42,553 nucleotides of DNA from Intestinimonas butyriciproducens. GTDB taxonomy: Bacteria > Bacillota > Clostridia > Oscillospirales > Butyricicoccaceae. Numbering within the stretch: position 1 is the first letter of the stretch; each line of letters starts with the position of its first letter. The position numbers and the translations under genes were made by a program. The stretch is taken from contig NZ_JACJKW010000023.1 in assembly GCF_016901775.1 (NCBI RefSeq), positions 1-42,553 of the forward strand, written 5' to 3'. Below, piece after piece: positions 1-7,948 of the stretch. The notes beneath the pieces were generated by a model. It saw only the letters and a program-made list of their open reading frames with translations, was not told where the DNA came from and did no database searches.

Positions 1-927
1 GGTGTAGATCATGGTGGTGTTCAGGTTTTCATGGCCCAGCACTTCCTTCAATGTGCGCACATCCACGCCATTCTGATACATCAGTGTGGCAGCGGTATGG
101 CGCAGTTTGTGGGCGGAATATTTTTTGCCCCCCAGGCCGGCCATGTCCAGCTGACGGCCCACCATCCATTTTACCGTCTGCTGGTTGATCCGCCGTCCCA
201 CCCGGCTGATGAAAAGGGCCTGGGCATCTTCGGGACGGGGTTTGATACGTTTGGGCAAATAGGCTTTGATGGCCTGCTGACAGGCGTCGTTGAGATAGAC
301 CATCCGCTCTTTGTTGCCTTTGCCCAGCACCTGAAGGGTGTCCCCCCGCACATCGGAAAGATTGATTCCCACCAGCTCGGAGACACGCAGGCCGCAGTTG
401 AGAAACAGGGTGATGATGCAGTAGTCCCGCTCAGGATAGGCGCTTTCCACATGGCTCAGAAGTTCCACGCTTTCTTCCATGGAAAGATGGCGGGGAAGGG
501 ATTTTTTGTTTTTGGGAGATTCCAGATTCTGCACCGGGTTGTGCTCCAATTTATGGACCTTTTCGGTGAGATAGCGGTAAAAGGAACGGAGAGCGGCCAC
601 CTTCCGGGCCCGGGCGCTGGAGCCGTTGCCATAGGTGGTGGATGGGCTTTTGTGATAAGTGGGCAGCTCTTTTTGCGCATAGGCCAGGAAATCATAAAGG
701 TCTGTAAGGGTGACGCTTGCGATCAGCGGCAGATCCACCTGATCGATGGAAATTTCTTCCCATGGGGTCTCTGCCGGGACCAGCTGGCGTTTTTTCAGCA
801 AAAAGCGGAAAAATGTGCGCAGATCCAGGTAATATTCCTTGCAGGTCCGTTCCGAACGGCCCCGGATGGTGCTCATGTAATTGAGATAATTGCGGATCTC
901 TTCCGGCGCTTCATAACGATAATCCAT
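1..927 (-). CDS. Tyrosine recombinase, XerC/XerD-like (3' end beyond window)
   Basis: Site-specific DNA strand-exchange enzyme. Translating the minus strand from the ATG at 927 gives 309 codons without a stop, running off the left edge. The N-terminal half (about 1-130) looks like the SAM-like core-binding domain (Tyr/Arg-rich helices, RSERTCKEYYLDLRTFFRFL). The catalytic domain shows the box-I arginine (CGLRVSEL), a beta-hairpin lysine region (LGKGNKER), the HKLRHTAATL box, LGHENLNTT and the nucleophilic tyrosine in MIYT, which is encoded at bases 4-6. Only a short C-terminal tail is missing. Length and motif spelling fit the Firmicutes XerC/XerD or phage-integrase-like housekeeping group; whether it is the dif recombinase cannot be decided. 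Start chosen for the upstream AAAGGAAGC-type ribosome-binding site. Confidence 0.9.
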   Translation of the reverse strand, partial: MDYRYEAPEEIRNYLNYMSTIRGRSERTCKEYYLDLRTFFRFLLKKRQLVPAETPWEEISIDQVDLPLIASVTLTDLYDFLAYAQKELPTYHKSPSTTYGNGSSARARKVAALRSFYRYLTEKVHKLEHNPVQNLESPKNKKSLPRHLSMEESVELLSHVESAYPERDYCIITLFLNCGLRVSELVGINLSDVRGDTLQVLGKGNKERMVYLNDACQQAIKAYLPKRIKPRPEDAQALFISRVGRRINQQTVKWMVGRQLDMAGLGGKKYSAHKLRHTAATLMYQNGVDVRTLKEVLGHENLNTTMIYT

Positions 928-1142
928 AGTTTGCTTCCTTTGCCACAGGGATTGCATCTTTGATGCACTTATAATTTATAATATAGCACAAAACCATAAA
1001 ATCCACCAGTTTTTCCGTTGTCTCATGGGACGGCCGGCCCTCCGGACTTGATGGGTGGACCGATTTGCGATACCCTGGAATTGTAAGAGAAGCTGTGAAG
1101 AGGAAAGGAGCAAGAGCATGAAAAGCTGGAGAGTACCCCGGA

Positions 1143-1940
1143 ATGAGATTCCGGATTTTTCAAAAAAAGATCGAGAGATTTGTCCGGCCACCCGGTTTTT
1201 TTGACCAGTTGTCCTTTATCGGAAACGAAGTGGTGGGCTGTTTTGTGCTGGAGACCAGCGAAGGCCCGGTGCTGCTGGATTGTATGGAACCCGATCCGGG
1301 GAGTGTAGAGCAGATCGAACAGGGGTTTGATCATCTGGGACTGGATATCCGTCATCTGCAGGCCATCGTGATCACCCATGGCCACGGAGATCATTATGGC
1401 CGGGCAGATTATTTCAAAGAAAAATACGGTGCCTCGCTGTATCTTTCCAAAATCGACTGGCAGTTGGCCCAGACTCCCCAAAAAGGAATGCCCTGGGATC
1501 CTGTGGTTCTGCCGGTAGACCATTTTCTGGAAGATGGCGAGACGCTGTCCTTTGGCGATACCGCCATTCAGGCGGTGTTTACGCCAGGGCATTCGCCGGG
1601 CTGTTTTTCCTTTATTGTGCCTGTCACCGACGAAGGCCGGCCCCATTGTATGGCCATGTGGGGCGGTTCCGGTTTGCTGGCCGATTCCAATGTGCAGGAT
1701 TATTACCAATCTTTGCTAAAGTTTACTTCGGTTTGCCGTCAATACCATGTAGACGGGGAAATTTCCGCTCATCCCAATCTGGATATGGGGCTGCTGCGGC
1801 TACAGATGGTGCGGCAGATCGTGGATGGCGTGCCCAATCCGTTTGTGCTGGGTGAAGAAGGTTATCATTATTATGAGCAGCAATTTTACCAGATGGCCCA
1901 GAGAGCCATGGAACGGAAAAAGGCCGAATCCGGGCAATGA
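1143..1940 (+). CDS. MBL-fold metallo-hydrolase, probably frameshifted at its 5' end
   Basis: Zinc-dependent hydrolase of the metallo-beta-lactamase fold; substrate unknown. The metal-binding motif THGHGDHYGRAD is intact (about residue 78), followed by the second-half His in TPGHSPG and a third His in SAHPNLD. The open frame can only begin at the ATG at 1143, which has no ribosome-binding site. A well-placed start exists at 1118 (AGGAAAGGAG seven bases upstream), but that frame stops at 1203-1205 just after a run of seven T (1196-1202). Removing one T joins MKSWRVPRNEIPDF...CPATRFF to DQLSFIGNEVVGCF, which looks like a normal family N-terminus. An A7 run at 1162-1168 is a second possible site. 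Either a sequencing error, a broken gene, or slippage. It is followed by a strong terminator and stands alone. Confidence 0.8.
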   Translation: MRFRIFQKKIERFVRPPGFFDQLSFIGNEVVGCFVLETSEGPVLLDCMEPDPGSVEQIEQGFDHLGLDIRHLQAIVITHGHGDHYGRADYFKEKYGASLYLSKIDWQLAQTPQKGMPWDPVVLPVDHFLEDGETLSFGDTAIQAVFTPGHSPGCFSFIVPVTDEGRPHCMAMWGGSGLLADSNVQDYYQSLLKFTSVCRQYHVDGEISAHPNLDMGLLRLQMVRQIVDGVPNPFVLGEEGYHYYEQQFYQMAQRAMERKKAESGQ

Positions 1941-2022
1941 TCCAGGCACGGCCTGCAAATATCGCAAACAGATGCTGCCGTATCCTGGCGCAGATTTGTC
2001 TGAAAATAAGTGAATACAAAAA

Positions 2023-2050
2023 ACTCCGTCCCGCCGGGACGGAGTTTTTT
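2023..2050 (+). terminator. Rho-independent terminator after the MBL-fold gene
   Basis: Perfect 10-bp stem (ACTCCGTCCC / GGGACGGAGT) with a 3-base loop, followed by T5 and preceded by A-rich sequence. Confidence 0.9.
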
Positions 2051-2051
2051 G

Positions 2052-2369
2052 CGGGAAAAGCATCCCAGAGGATGCAACGGAAAACAAACAAAAAATATGC
2101 GGACAGCACAGAATAACAATCACATAGCGGAAAAGAACACAATTTGCAGCCAAACAGGCCCAATGGCCAGAAGAGCCGGCCAAGGCCCGAAAATGGCTGT
2201 TTTCCAGGAGGAGGCCTTTTTTACCTCCACTCAATTATACAAAACAACGATTTGGTATAATTGATAATGAAAAATTCAGGCCCCTTCTTCCCGGCTTCTC
2301 CTTTTGGATTCCGGGGCCTTTCAAAAAACATTTGCTTGTGATGTTCTTTTCTCTTTCTTTCTCCGGCGC
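2052..2369. other. Intergenic stretch, no gene seen
   Basis: No credible coding frame with a ribosome-binding site. A GGCCCC ... GGGGCC inverted pair around 2280-2322 could form a loose terminator for the minus-strand permease gene ending at 2370; its loop is about 28 bases, so the call is weak. Confidence 0.4.
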
Positions 2370-3560
2370 CTACTCCCGGCGGATGGCATCGATGGGATGC
2401 ATGGCGGCGGCTTTGCGGGCTGGCAAAATCCCAAACAGGATTCCGCAGGATCCAGCGGCGCTTTCGGCCAGCAATAGATACTCCCAGTGAAATTGCACCG
2501 GAATCCCCAGCAGTTGTCCGCCGGCAAATAATAAGCCCCAGCCCAGCAGCCCGCCGGCCAGGCCGCCCAGCAAGCAAACAATCACCGCCTCCATGAGATA
2601 ACTTCCGATGATATCCCTCTTCTGGGCGCCGATGGCCAGATAAATGCCGATTTCCTTTCTCCGGCTTTCCACCGCGGCCGTCATGGAGTTCATCACGCCG
2701 ATTCCCCCCACCAGCAGCCCGATGCCGCCGATGGCGGTGATGAGCCAGGATACCGTCTGCAAAATAGATGAAAAAGTATCAATATATCCGCTCACATTTT
2801 CCGCTTGGAAGGAAGCGCCGTTTGTCTTCCGGCTGAGCTGATCCAGGGCAAAGGCGGTGACGGCCTGGGCGTCGGCTTCATCCTGGGCGGCCAGGGCCAG
2901 CTGATTGGTGGAGGAAACGCCGGAAAAAAGGTTGGCTGCTGTATAGGGCACATAAACAAAGGTGGGCAGCGCGTTTTCACCGATGAGTGCGCTGACACCG
3001 CTTTTCTGGGAAGCGATGACGCCGATGATCTGATAGCTTTCCATCAGCTGGTCAGTAGAAACCCAGATCTCTTTTCCCACCACATTTTCCCGCCCGTAGG
3101 CTTCCAGAGCCAGGGTATCTTCGATCACCGCTACCTTTTGGCAAAGACGCACATCCTCCTGGGATGGCAAGCGGCCGTATTTCACCTGAACATGGAAAAT
3201 AGAGGAAAATTGTTCGTCCACGCCCCAAAGCAGCATATTGTGTTTTTCGTCCCGCAGCTGGCAGGAGCCATACTGGGAAAAAAGAGGCATAGCCGCTTTC
3301 AGACCCGGTACACTTTGGGGCAAAGCCCGGATCTCTTCTGCCGTCATCTGCCCCTGCTCTTCTTTGCCGAATACCATGATCCCGGAAAGGCCGCTTTGCG
3401 CCACCTGCCGGGTGATCTGATCCCGGGCGTTGCGGGAGATTTCGCAGATCATATACACCGATGCGATGCCCACGCACACGGCCAGGGCGCAAAGAAAGGT
3501 TTTCTGCCGGGCCCGCAGGGCATTTTTCAGTGCCAGAAGGCCCATATCACCCCATCCCAT
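2370..3560 (-). CDS. ABC transporter permease, MacB/FtsX type
   Basis: Membrane subunit of a MacB-like (mechanotransmission) ABC transporter, 396 residues. One N-terminal membrane segment (about 19-40, TFLCALAVCVGIASVYMICE), a large extracytoplasmic domain (about 45-270), then three C-terminal segments (SWLITAIGGIGLLVGGIGVMNS, AVIVCLLGGLAGGLLGWGLLF, LLLAESAAGSCGILFGILPA) and the family ending PARKAAAMHPIDAIRRE. This is the typical MacB_PCD plus FtsX layout. The ATG at 3560 has GGGGAG seven bases upstream and overlaps the preceding adaptor gene by 14 bases, so the two are translated together. The usual ATP-binding subunit is absent on both sides, so the transporter must borrow one encoded elsewhere or be incomplete. 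Confidence 0.88.
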   Translation of the reverse strand: MGWGDMGLLALKNALRARQKTFLCALAVCVGIASVYMICEISRNARDQITRQVAQSGLSGIMVFGKEEQGQMTAEEIRALPQSVPGLKAAMPLFSQYGSCQLRDEKHNMLLWGVDEQFSSIFHVQVKYGRLPSQEDVRLCQKVAVIEDTLALEAYGRENVVGKEIWVSTDQLMESYQIIGVIASQKSGVSALIGENALPTFVYVPYTAANLFSGVSSTNQLALAAQDEADAQAVTAFALDQLSRKTNGASFQAENVSGYIDTFSSILQTVSWLITAIGGIGLLVGGIGVMNSMTAAVESRRKEIGIYLAIGAQKRDIIGSYLMEAVIVCLLGGLAGGLLGWGLLFAGGQLLGIPVQFHWEYLLLAESAAGSCGILFGILPARKAAAMHPIDAIRRE

Positions 3561-4593
3561 AGGCTTGCTCCCCTTCGGTCACCGCCTGGCCGGCTTTCAG
3601 AGAAGAAGGCATGGATATCACCTGTTCCTCTCCGGTGAGTCCGGCGGTGATCTCCACCTGTTCTCCCACTTCCAGACCGGTTTCCACCAGCATTTTTTGT
3701 GCTCTCCCCTCCTGCACCACCATCACATATTCCCTGTTTTGTTCGTCCTGGGCCACGCAGGTATAGGGCAAAAGCAAAGCGTCTTCCCTGCTTTCTGTTT
3801 TCACTTTCACCGAAACGGTGTAGCCCGGTTTCACATCCTGCACATTGTTGGAAATGGAAAAGATTACATCGGTGCTCACCCCGCCGCTCTGATCCAGCAA
3901 AGAAGCGGCTTTGGCATAGGGAGCCACCGATTGGACTTTCCCGGTAAGACGGGTATCGGGAAAGGCGGTAAGGGTCATTTCTGCCGTCATCCCCTGTTTG
4001 ATTAGCTGGAGGTTTTCCTCTCCCACCTGGGCCTTTACCACCATCTGGCTTAAATCGGCCAGGGTGAAGCAGGGAAGCAGCGGGGAAACGGTCTCCCCTT
4101 CTGCGAAAAATACATCCATCACCGTGCCGTCACAGGGGGCGTACAGAATGTATTCCTCCTGCCGGGGCTCTGAGGGATCTTCCATCCCGGAGACGGCAGC
4201 ACGGGACAAAAGATCCTGGCTGTCTGTTTCCAGACTGCCGTCCTGGGCATCCTGGATGAGGGAGCGAAGCATTTTTTCCGCCGCATCCCCGGTGGCCTGG
4301 CGCAGTTTTTCCGGGTCCTCCGTCACTTGCAGGAGGGCCAGGGCATCCCCCTTCTGCACCTCCATTCCCTGGGACACATAGAGCTTTTCCACCCAGGCGG
4401 CCCAGGGAGCATACACCTTGGTTTCCGATGCGCTTTCGGTTTTGCCGGACATGGTGACCGCATTGAAAATATCCGCCCGCTCACATCGTACCGTTTCCAC
4501 CGTTTCCACCTGGTTCATGGCCCGGTAGGGGCTGACCCAAAACATTCCAAACACCAGCAATATGGTAAACGCCAGGCATAAAAATCCTCGCAT
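3547..4593 (-). CDS. HlyD/MacA-family membrane-fusion (adaptor) protein
   Basis: Adaptor that couples a MacB-like permease to the outside of the cell, 348 residues. An N-terminal membrane anchor (FLCLAFTILLVFGMFWV) is followed by a biotinyl-lipoyl-like hairpin half (KVYAPWAAWVEKLYVSQGMEVQKGDALALL), a short intervening segment, the second lipoyl half (YILYAPCDGTVMDVFFAEGETV), and beta-barrel domains (TLTAFPDTRLTGKVQSVAPYA). The start at 4593 was preferred over longer in-frame options because it places the membrane anchor at the N-terminus and has AAAGGCGG upstream. Its 3' end overlaps the permease gene. In Gram-positives such adaptors export peptides, lipids or antimicrobial compounds; the substrate cannot be read from sequence. 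Confidence 0.85.
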   Translation of the reverse strand: MRGFLCLAFTILLVFGMFWVSPYRAMNQVETVETVRCERADIFNAVTMSGKTESASETKVYAPWAAWVEKLYVSQGMEVQKGDALALLQVTEDPEKLRQATGDAAEKMLRSLIQDAQDGSLETDSQDLLSRAAVSGMEDPSEPRQEEYILYAPCDGTVMDVFFAEGETVSPLLPCFTLADLSQMVVKAQVGEENLQLIKQGMTAEMTLTAFPDTRLTGKVQSVAPYAKAASLLDQSGGVSTDVIFSISNNVQDVKPGYTVSVKVKTESREDALLLPYTCVAQDEQNREYVMVVQEGRAQKMLVETGLEVGEQVEITAGLTGEEQVISMPSSLKAGQAVTEGEQAYGMG

Positions 4594-4682
4594 GGCAGCA
4601 CCGCCTTTCTTTTTCTCCCTTATATTCTGCAAAAAATCGGTGAGAATATTACAGGCAATTTGCAAACAGGGAGGGGAATATT

Positions 4683-4817
4683 TTGAGCATTTGCTGCAAT
4701 GAAGTGTCCTGCATCTATCACAGAATGGGAGAGTGTGTCCTGGACCGGGCCTTGTCTGCCGGTACCTGTCAGGAAGGCGACTGCGTCTATTTTGTGAAAA
4801 AGAGAGAAAATAAGTGA
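4683..4817 (+). CDS. Small cysteine-rich protein (44 aa), TTG start
   Basis: A short frame with an excellent ribosome-binding site (GGGAGGGG six bases before a TTG). The product has six cysteines, begins (M)SICCNEVSCIYHRMGEC, continues GTCQEGDCVYF and ends in a basic tail KKRENK. The spacing resembles the small Cys-rich proteins common in Clostridia that carry a C-x(4)-C-x(7)-C pattern ending in CxYF-like motifs (DUF1540-like); probably a metal-binding cluster protein of unknown role. It is transcribed divergently from the HlyD-type gene and is followed directly by a terminator hairpin. Hydrophobic or signal sequences are absent, so it should be cytoplasmic. Confidence 0.7.
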   Translation: MSICCNEVSCIYHRMGECVLDRALSAGTCQEGDCVYFVKKRENK

Positions 4818-4822
4818 GAAAT

Positions 4823-4856
4823 AAAAAAACCGACGCATTGGCCGCCGGTTTTTTGC
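4823..4856. terminator. Bidirectional terminator between the small Cys-rich gene and radA
   Basis: A-rich left arm, AAAAAACCG ... CGGTTTTTT, so U-tracts form in both directions; serves the small + gene and the - strand radA gene. The central stem is imperfect. Confidence 0.7.
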
Positions 4857-4871
4857 AGATGGATTCCGTTT

Positions 4872-6260
4872 TTATTCCTGGTTTGCTGTATTGGGTTTGC
4901 TTTGCCGGAATGCGCCCCGGATGGCCTCCCGGATATCCCGCACCGGCAGGATCTCCAGCCCTTCCGGCACTTCCATATCCTCACAGCCGGCGGCGGGGAG
5001 AATGCACCGGGAAAAGCCCAGCCGGCTGATTTCCCGCAGGCGCTGGCTGGGGCCGGATACCGCCCGGATCTCTCCGGAAAGGCCCAGTTCCCCGAATACC
5101 GCCGTGTGGGGGTCCACCGGCTGTTCCAGATAACTGGAAGCCACCGCAATGGCCGCAGCCAGATCGGCCGCAGGCTCGTCGATCCGCAGGCCGCCCACTA
5201 CATTGATATAGGAGTCGTAATTGCTCAAAAGCAGTCCGGCCCGTTTTTCCAGAATGGCCAGAAGCAGCACAGCCCGGTTGTAGTCGATGCCGGCGGCCAT
5301 GCGCCGGGCGGCGCCATAGGCCGTTTTGGCCACCAGGGCCTGGACTTCGGCCAGAAGGGGCCGGGTGCCCTCCAGGGTGCACACGATGCAGCTGCCGGAG
5401 GCTCCCTCCGGCCTTCCTGCGATGAGGGCCGCCGAGGGATTGGTCACTTCCTGCAGGCCGGACTGCACCATTTCAAACATACCGATCTCATTGGTGGAGC
5501 CGAACCGATTTTTGGCGGCCCGCAGCATCCGATGGGCCGCGTACCGCTCCCCTTCAAAATAAAGAACGGTGTCCACCATATGCTCCAAGACCTTGGGACC
5601 GGCAATGCCGCCGTCTTTATTCACATGGCCCACCAGAAAGGTGGAAACGCCCCGCTGCTTGGCATACTGCATCAGCCGCAGAGTGCTTTCCCGCACCTGG
5701 GATATGCTGCCGGGCATGGATTGGCTGGTGTCGCTCTGGATGGTCTGAATGGAGTCCACAATGAGGGTCTGAGGGGAAAGACGGTCGGCAGCCTGGAAAA
5801 TGGCTTCCAGATCGGTTTCCGGCAAAATGAGAAGTCCCGGACACATGGCCCCGATGCGGGAAGCCCGCATACGGATCTGGGCCAGGGACTCTTCCCCTGT
5901 TACATAGAGCACAGTTTGCTTTTCGGCCAGGTTCCGGCACACCTGGAGTAGCAGGGTGCTTTTGCCGATGCCCGGCTCCCCGGCCACCAGCACCAGAGAG
6001 CCCACCACCAGCCCGCCTCCCAGCACCCGGTCCAGTTCGCTGATGCCGGTGAGCGCTCTTTTGTCAGAGTGCAGGTCGATGTCGCACACCGGGATGGGCT
6101 GGACTGCCAGCTTGTTTTTCGGAGCAAGGCTTCCCGGCTTTTCCTCCCGGATGGTCATTTCTTCCAATGTGTTCCACTGGCCGCACTGGGGACACTTCCC
6201 CATCCATTTTGCGGTTTCATAGCCGCAGTCGGAACAGACATAAACGGTCTTTTTTTTCAC
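4872..6260 (-). CDS. radA: DNA repair protein RadA (Sms)
   Basis: Branch-migration helicase that processes recombination intermediates with RecA. 462 residues, family-typical length. N-terminal zinc finger with Cys 9, 12, 23 and 26 (CSDCGY...GKCPQCGQW), RecA-like ATPase core with Walker A GEPGIGKST (about 94-102) and Walker B-like LIVDSIQT, the diagnostic RadA motif KNRFGSTNEIG, and the C-terminal Lon-protease-like domain (about 290-450, NYDSYINVVGGLRI ... GELGLSGEIRAV). The GTG at 6260 was chosen because it precedes the zinc finger by eight residues, has GAGGAAATACA upstream, and overlaps the cwlD stop as GTGA, indicating translational coupling. A longer upstream frame lacks family similarity. 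Confidence 0.96.
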   Translation of the reverse strand: MKKKTVYVCSDCGYETAKWMGKCPQCGQWNTLEEMTIREEKPGSLAPKNKLAVQPIPVCDIDLHSDKRALTGISELDRVLGGGLVVGSLVLVAGEPGIGKSTLLLQVCRNLAEKQTVLYVTGEESLAQIRMRASRIGAMCPGLLILPETDLEAIFQAADRLSPQTLIVDSIQTIQSDTSQSMPGSISQVRESTLRLMQYAKQRGVSTFLVGHVNKDGGIAGPKVLEHMVDTVLYFEGERYAAHRMLRAAKNRFGSTNEIGMFEMVQSGLQEVTNPSAALIAGRPEGASGSCIVCTLEGTRPLLAEVQALVAKTAYGAARRMAAGIDYNRAVLLLAILEKRAGLLLSNYDSYINVVGGLRIDEPAADLAAAIAVASSYLEQPVDPHTAVFGELGLSGEIRAVSGPSQRLREISRLGFSRCILPAAGCEDMEVPEGLEILPVRDIREAIRGAFRQSKPNTANQE

Positions 6261-6994
6261 TGTATTTCCTCTTTCTCCCCGGCAAAGCACAGATAGGAGC
6301 TGACGATGGCCAGGGATGCTTTGGTCTGATAGGGGTCCTGCCCCAGTTTTTCTGCCTCCTGAGGGTTTGAAAGAAAGCCGCATTCGGCGATGACTGCCGG
6401 AGCGGTGACCTTTTCCATCAGATAAACCCCATGGGGAGATGGCTTGATCTTCCGGTCATTTGCCGGGTCCAGGGCCTGGCGGAAGGCATCCTGCATATAT
6501 TGGGCCAGGATTTGCCCCTCCGGGTCTTTGCCGTAAAAAACCTGGGCTCCATGGTATTTGGCTTGGCTGAACTGGTTCATGTGGATGCTGATGAGGCAGC
6601 TTTCGGGGAAGCGCTCGGTCACCTTCACCCGGGCCCGCAGGTCATTTTGCTTGTTCTGCCGCACCGAGGCCCCTTCTTCATAATCCAGGGAAATGTCGCT
6701 GTCCCGGGTCATGACACAGTCCACGCCCATAAATTTTAAAAGCATCCGGCTTTTTTGGGCGATGAGCAGATTCAGTTCTTTTTCGGTCTGACCGCTTTGA
6801 GCCACCGCTCCCCCGTCCATGCCGCCGTGTCCGGCATCCAATATCACCGCAGGTTCATAGCCTATGGAGCCGGAAACCTGCTGGTGCTGGTTTGTTGGCC
6901 CTATATCCATTCGTATAAAGGCACTGGCGGCGAAAGTCAAAAGGGCCAGAAGGACAAAAAGGGCTTTGGGATCGAGTTTTAAGTGGTGTTTCAT
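6257..6994 (-). CDS. cwlD: N-acetylmuramoyl-L-alanine amidase, CwlD type
   Basis: Zinc amidase (Amidase_3 fold) that cleaves the lactam-precursor peptide side chains of peptidoglycan; CwlD makes muramic-delta-lactam in the spore cortex needed for germination. 245 residues with an N-terminal signal/anchor (LFVLLALLTFAASAF). Zinc and catalytic motifs: LDAGHGGMDGGA (His 56), the Glu of TEKELNL, SIHMNQF, and AECGFLSNP with the catalytic Glu. The ATG at 6994 carries AAAGGGGTGG upstream; a GTG 18 bases further up is less likely. It is the first gene of a pair with radA. The short, single-domain form without SH3 or SLH modules favours CwlD over vegetative amidases and supports a spore-forming host. 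Confidence 0.88.
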   Translation of the reverse strand: MKHHLKLDPKALFVLLALLTFAASAFIRMDIGPTNQHQQVSGSIGYEPAVILDAGHGGMDGGAVAQSGQTEKELNLLIAQKSRMLLKFMGVDCVMTRDSDISLDYEEGASVRQNKQNDLRARVKVTERFPESCLISIHMNQFSQAKYHGAQVFYGKDPEGQILAQYMQDAFRQALDPANDRKIKPSPHGVYLMEKVTAPAVIAECGFLSNPQEAEKLGQDPYQTKASLAIVSSYLCFAGEKEEIQ

Positions 6995-7054
6995 GGCGCC
7001 ACCCCTTTCCACTCATCCTTACGCCCTGTTTGCCCGTCCTATGCAGAAAAAAGG

Positions 7055-7750
7055 TTACAGCACCATGGCTTTTTCGATGTATTTGCGCCCCTCCGGGGTG
7101 AAGCGCACCGGCAGAGCAAAGGGGAAACGGTCAAACTGGGTGCACAGGTCGAAATCCTCCCGGGGTGCAAAGGACTGATCTTCCGGGATGAAAAACCGCT
7201 GGCCGTCTCCTTTCCGCATGATTTCCACCGCTTTTTCCTTGTCAAAATCCTCCCCCAGCAGCAGAGCGCGGAGGTACTGGGCACAAAGAGTGTCCTCATC
7301 GGTGGGGCGGCGGCAGGCCAGCCCCATGCACACCAGGCTCACATGCCTGGGATTCAGCCGGCGGATGTATTCTGCCGTGGCTTTGGCATTGACCAGTGCC
7401 CCGGCCAGCAGCACATCGGCCCCGGTGGCGTTTTCCAGCCCTTGGGTACCGGCGCTGGTGGTGTGGATCATGGTACGGCCCTGCACATCGCTCTTCATGA
7501 TCTCCAGAGGGGAATTGCCAAAGTCGCACCCCTCCTGTTTCCGGCCCTCCCGCTCGCCGCAGAGCAGAAAATCCGGATGCTGCCGTTTCAGCTGATAGGC
7601 CTCTTCCAGATTGCCCACGGGATAGATCCGCTCCATCCCCCCGGCAAAGGCGTAGCTTTCCACGCTGTAGGCCCGAAACACATCGATGACCACAGTGACG
7701 CCCCGGGCCTCCCTGGCCCCTTCCAGCAGCTGATGAATGGTGATTTCCAT
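7055..7750 (-). CDS. ComB-family 2-phosphosulfolactate phosphatase-like protein
   Basis: 231 residues matching the ComB fold: VVIDVFRAYSVESYAF at the N-terminus (the DVFRA motif with the catalytic-site Asp/Arg), LCGEREGRKQEGCDFGNSP in the middle (the conserved GERxG...FGNSP signature), and TTSAGTQGLENATGADVLLAGALVNA. Known ComB enzymes dephosphorylate 2-phosphosulfolactate in coenzyme M or sulfolactate synthesis. Clostridia without coenzyme M often carry paralogues of unknown substrate, so the biochemical name is provisional. Strong ribosome-binding site GGAGGG seven bases before the ATG. Single-gene transcript with its own promoter candidate at 7787-7814; oriented with cwlD-radA downstream but 60 bases away. 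Confidence 0.85.
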   Translation of the reverse strand: MEITIHQLLEGAREARGVTVVIDVFRAYSVESYAFAGGMERIYPVGNLEEAYQLKRQHPDFLLCGEREGRKQEGCDFGNSPLEIMKSDVQGRTMIHTTSAGTQGLENATGADVLLAGALVNAKATAEYIRRLNPRHVSLVCMGLACRRPTDEDTLCAQYLRALLLGEDFDKEKAVEIMRKGDGQRFFIPEDQSFAPREDFDLCTQFDRFPFALPVRFTPEGRKYIEKAMVL

Positions 7751-7786
7751 AACGATCCCTCCATGCCGTTTTCTTTTTCCTTCTAT

Positions 7787-7814
7787 ACTTTAGTCCCTTT
7801 CCGCTTAAAGTCAA
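7787..7814 (-). promoter_or_regulatory. Candidate sigma-A promoter for the ComB-like gene
   Basis: Minus-strand TTGACT (7814-7809), 16-base spacer, TAAAGT (7792-7787), about 37 bases before the start codon. Confidence 0.45.
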
Positions 7815-7864
7815 GACATAATTTTTGAATTGTCGGGAAAAATCGCCGGAGGGCCCAAGTTTCG

Positions 7865-7893
7865 TTGCAAGGAATAAAACTTTGTGATAAAAT
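7865..7893 (+). promoter_or_regulatory. Candidate sigma-A promoter for the SLH protein gene
   Basis: TTGCAA (7865-7870), exactly 17 bases, TAAAAT (7888-7893). Sits 55 bases upstream of the start codon. Confidence 0.7.
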
Positions 7894-7948
7894 TTTTCTG
7901 GAAAAAGCTTGGGAAAGTGAAAAGAGGATTCAGAAAGGAGATTTTGCA

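Noticed and set aside
31-963. 310-codon + strand frame at the left edge
   Set aside because: Opposite strand carries a clear tyrosine recombinase with all catalytic boxes.
2221-2577. Minus-strand frames in the 3' region of the permease gene
   Set aside because: Alternative frames of the permease without ribosome-binding sites.
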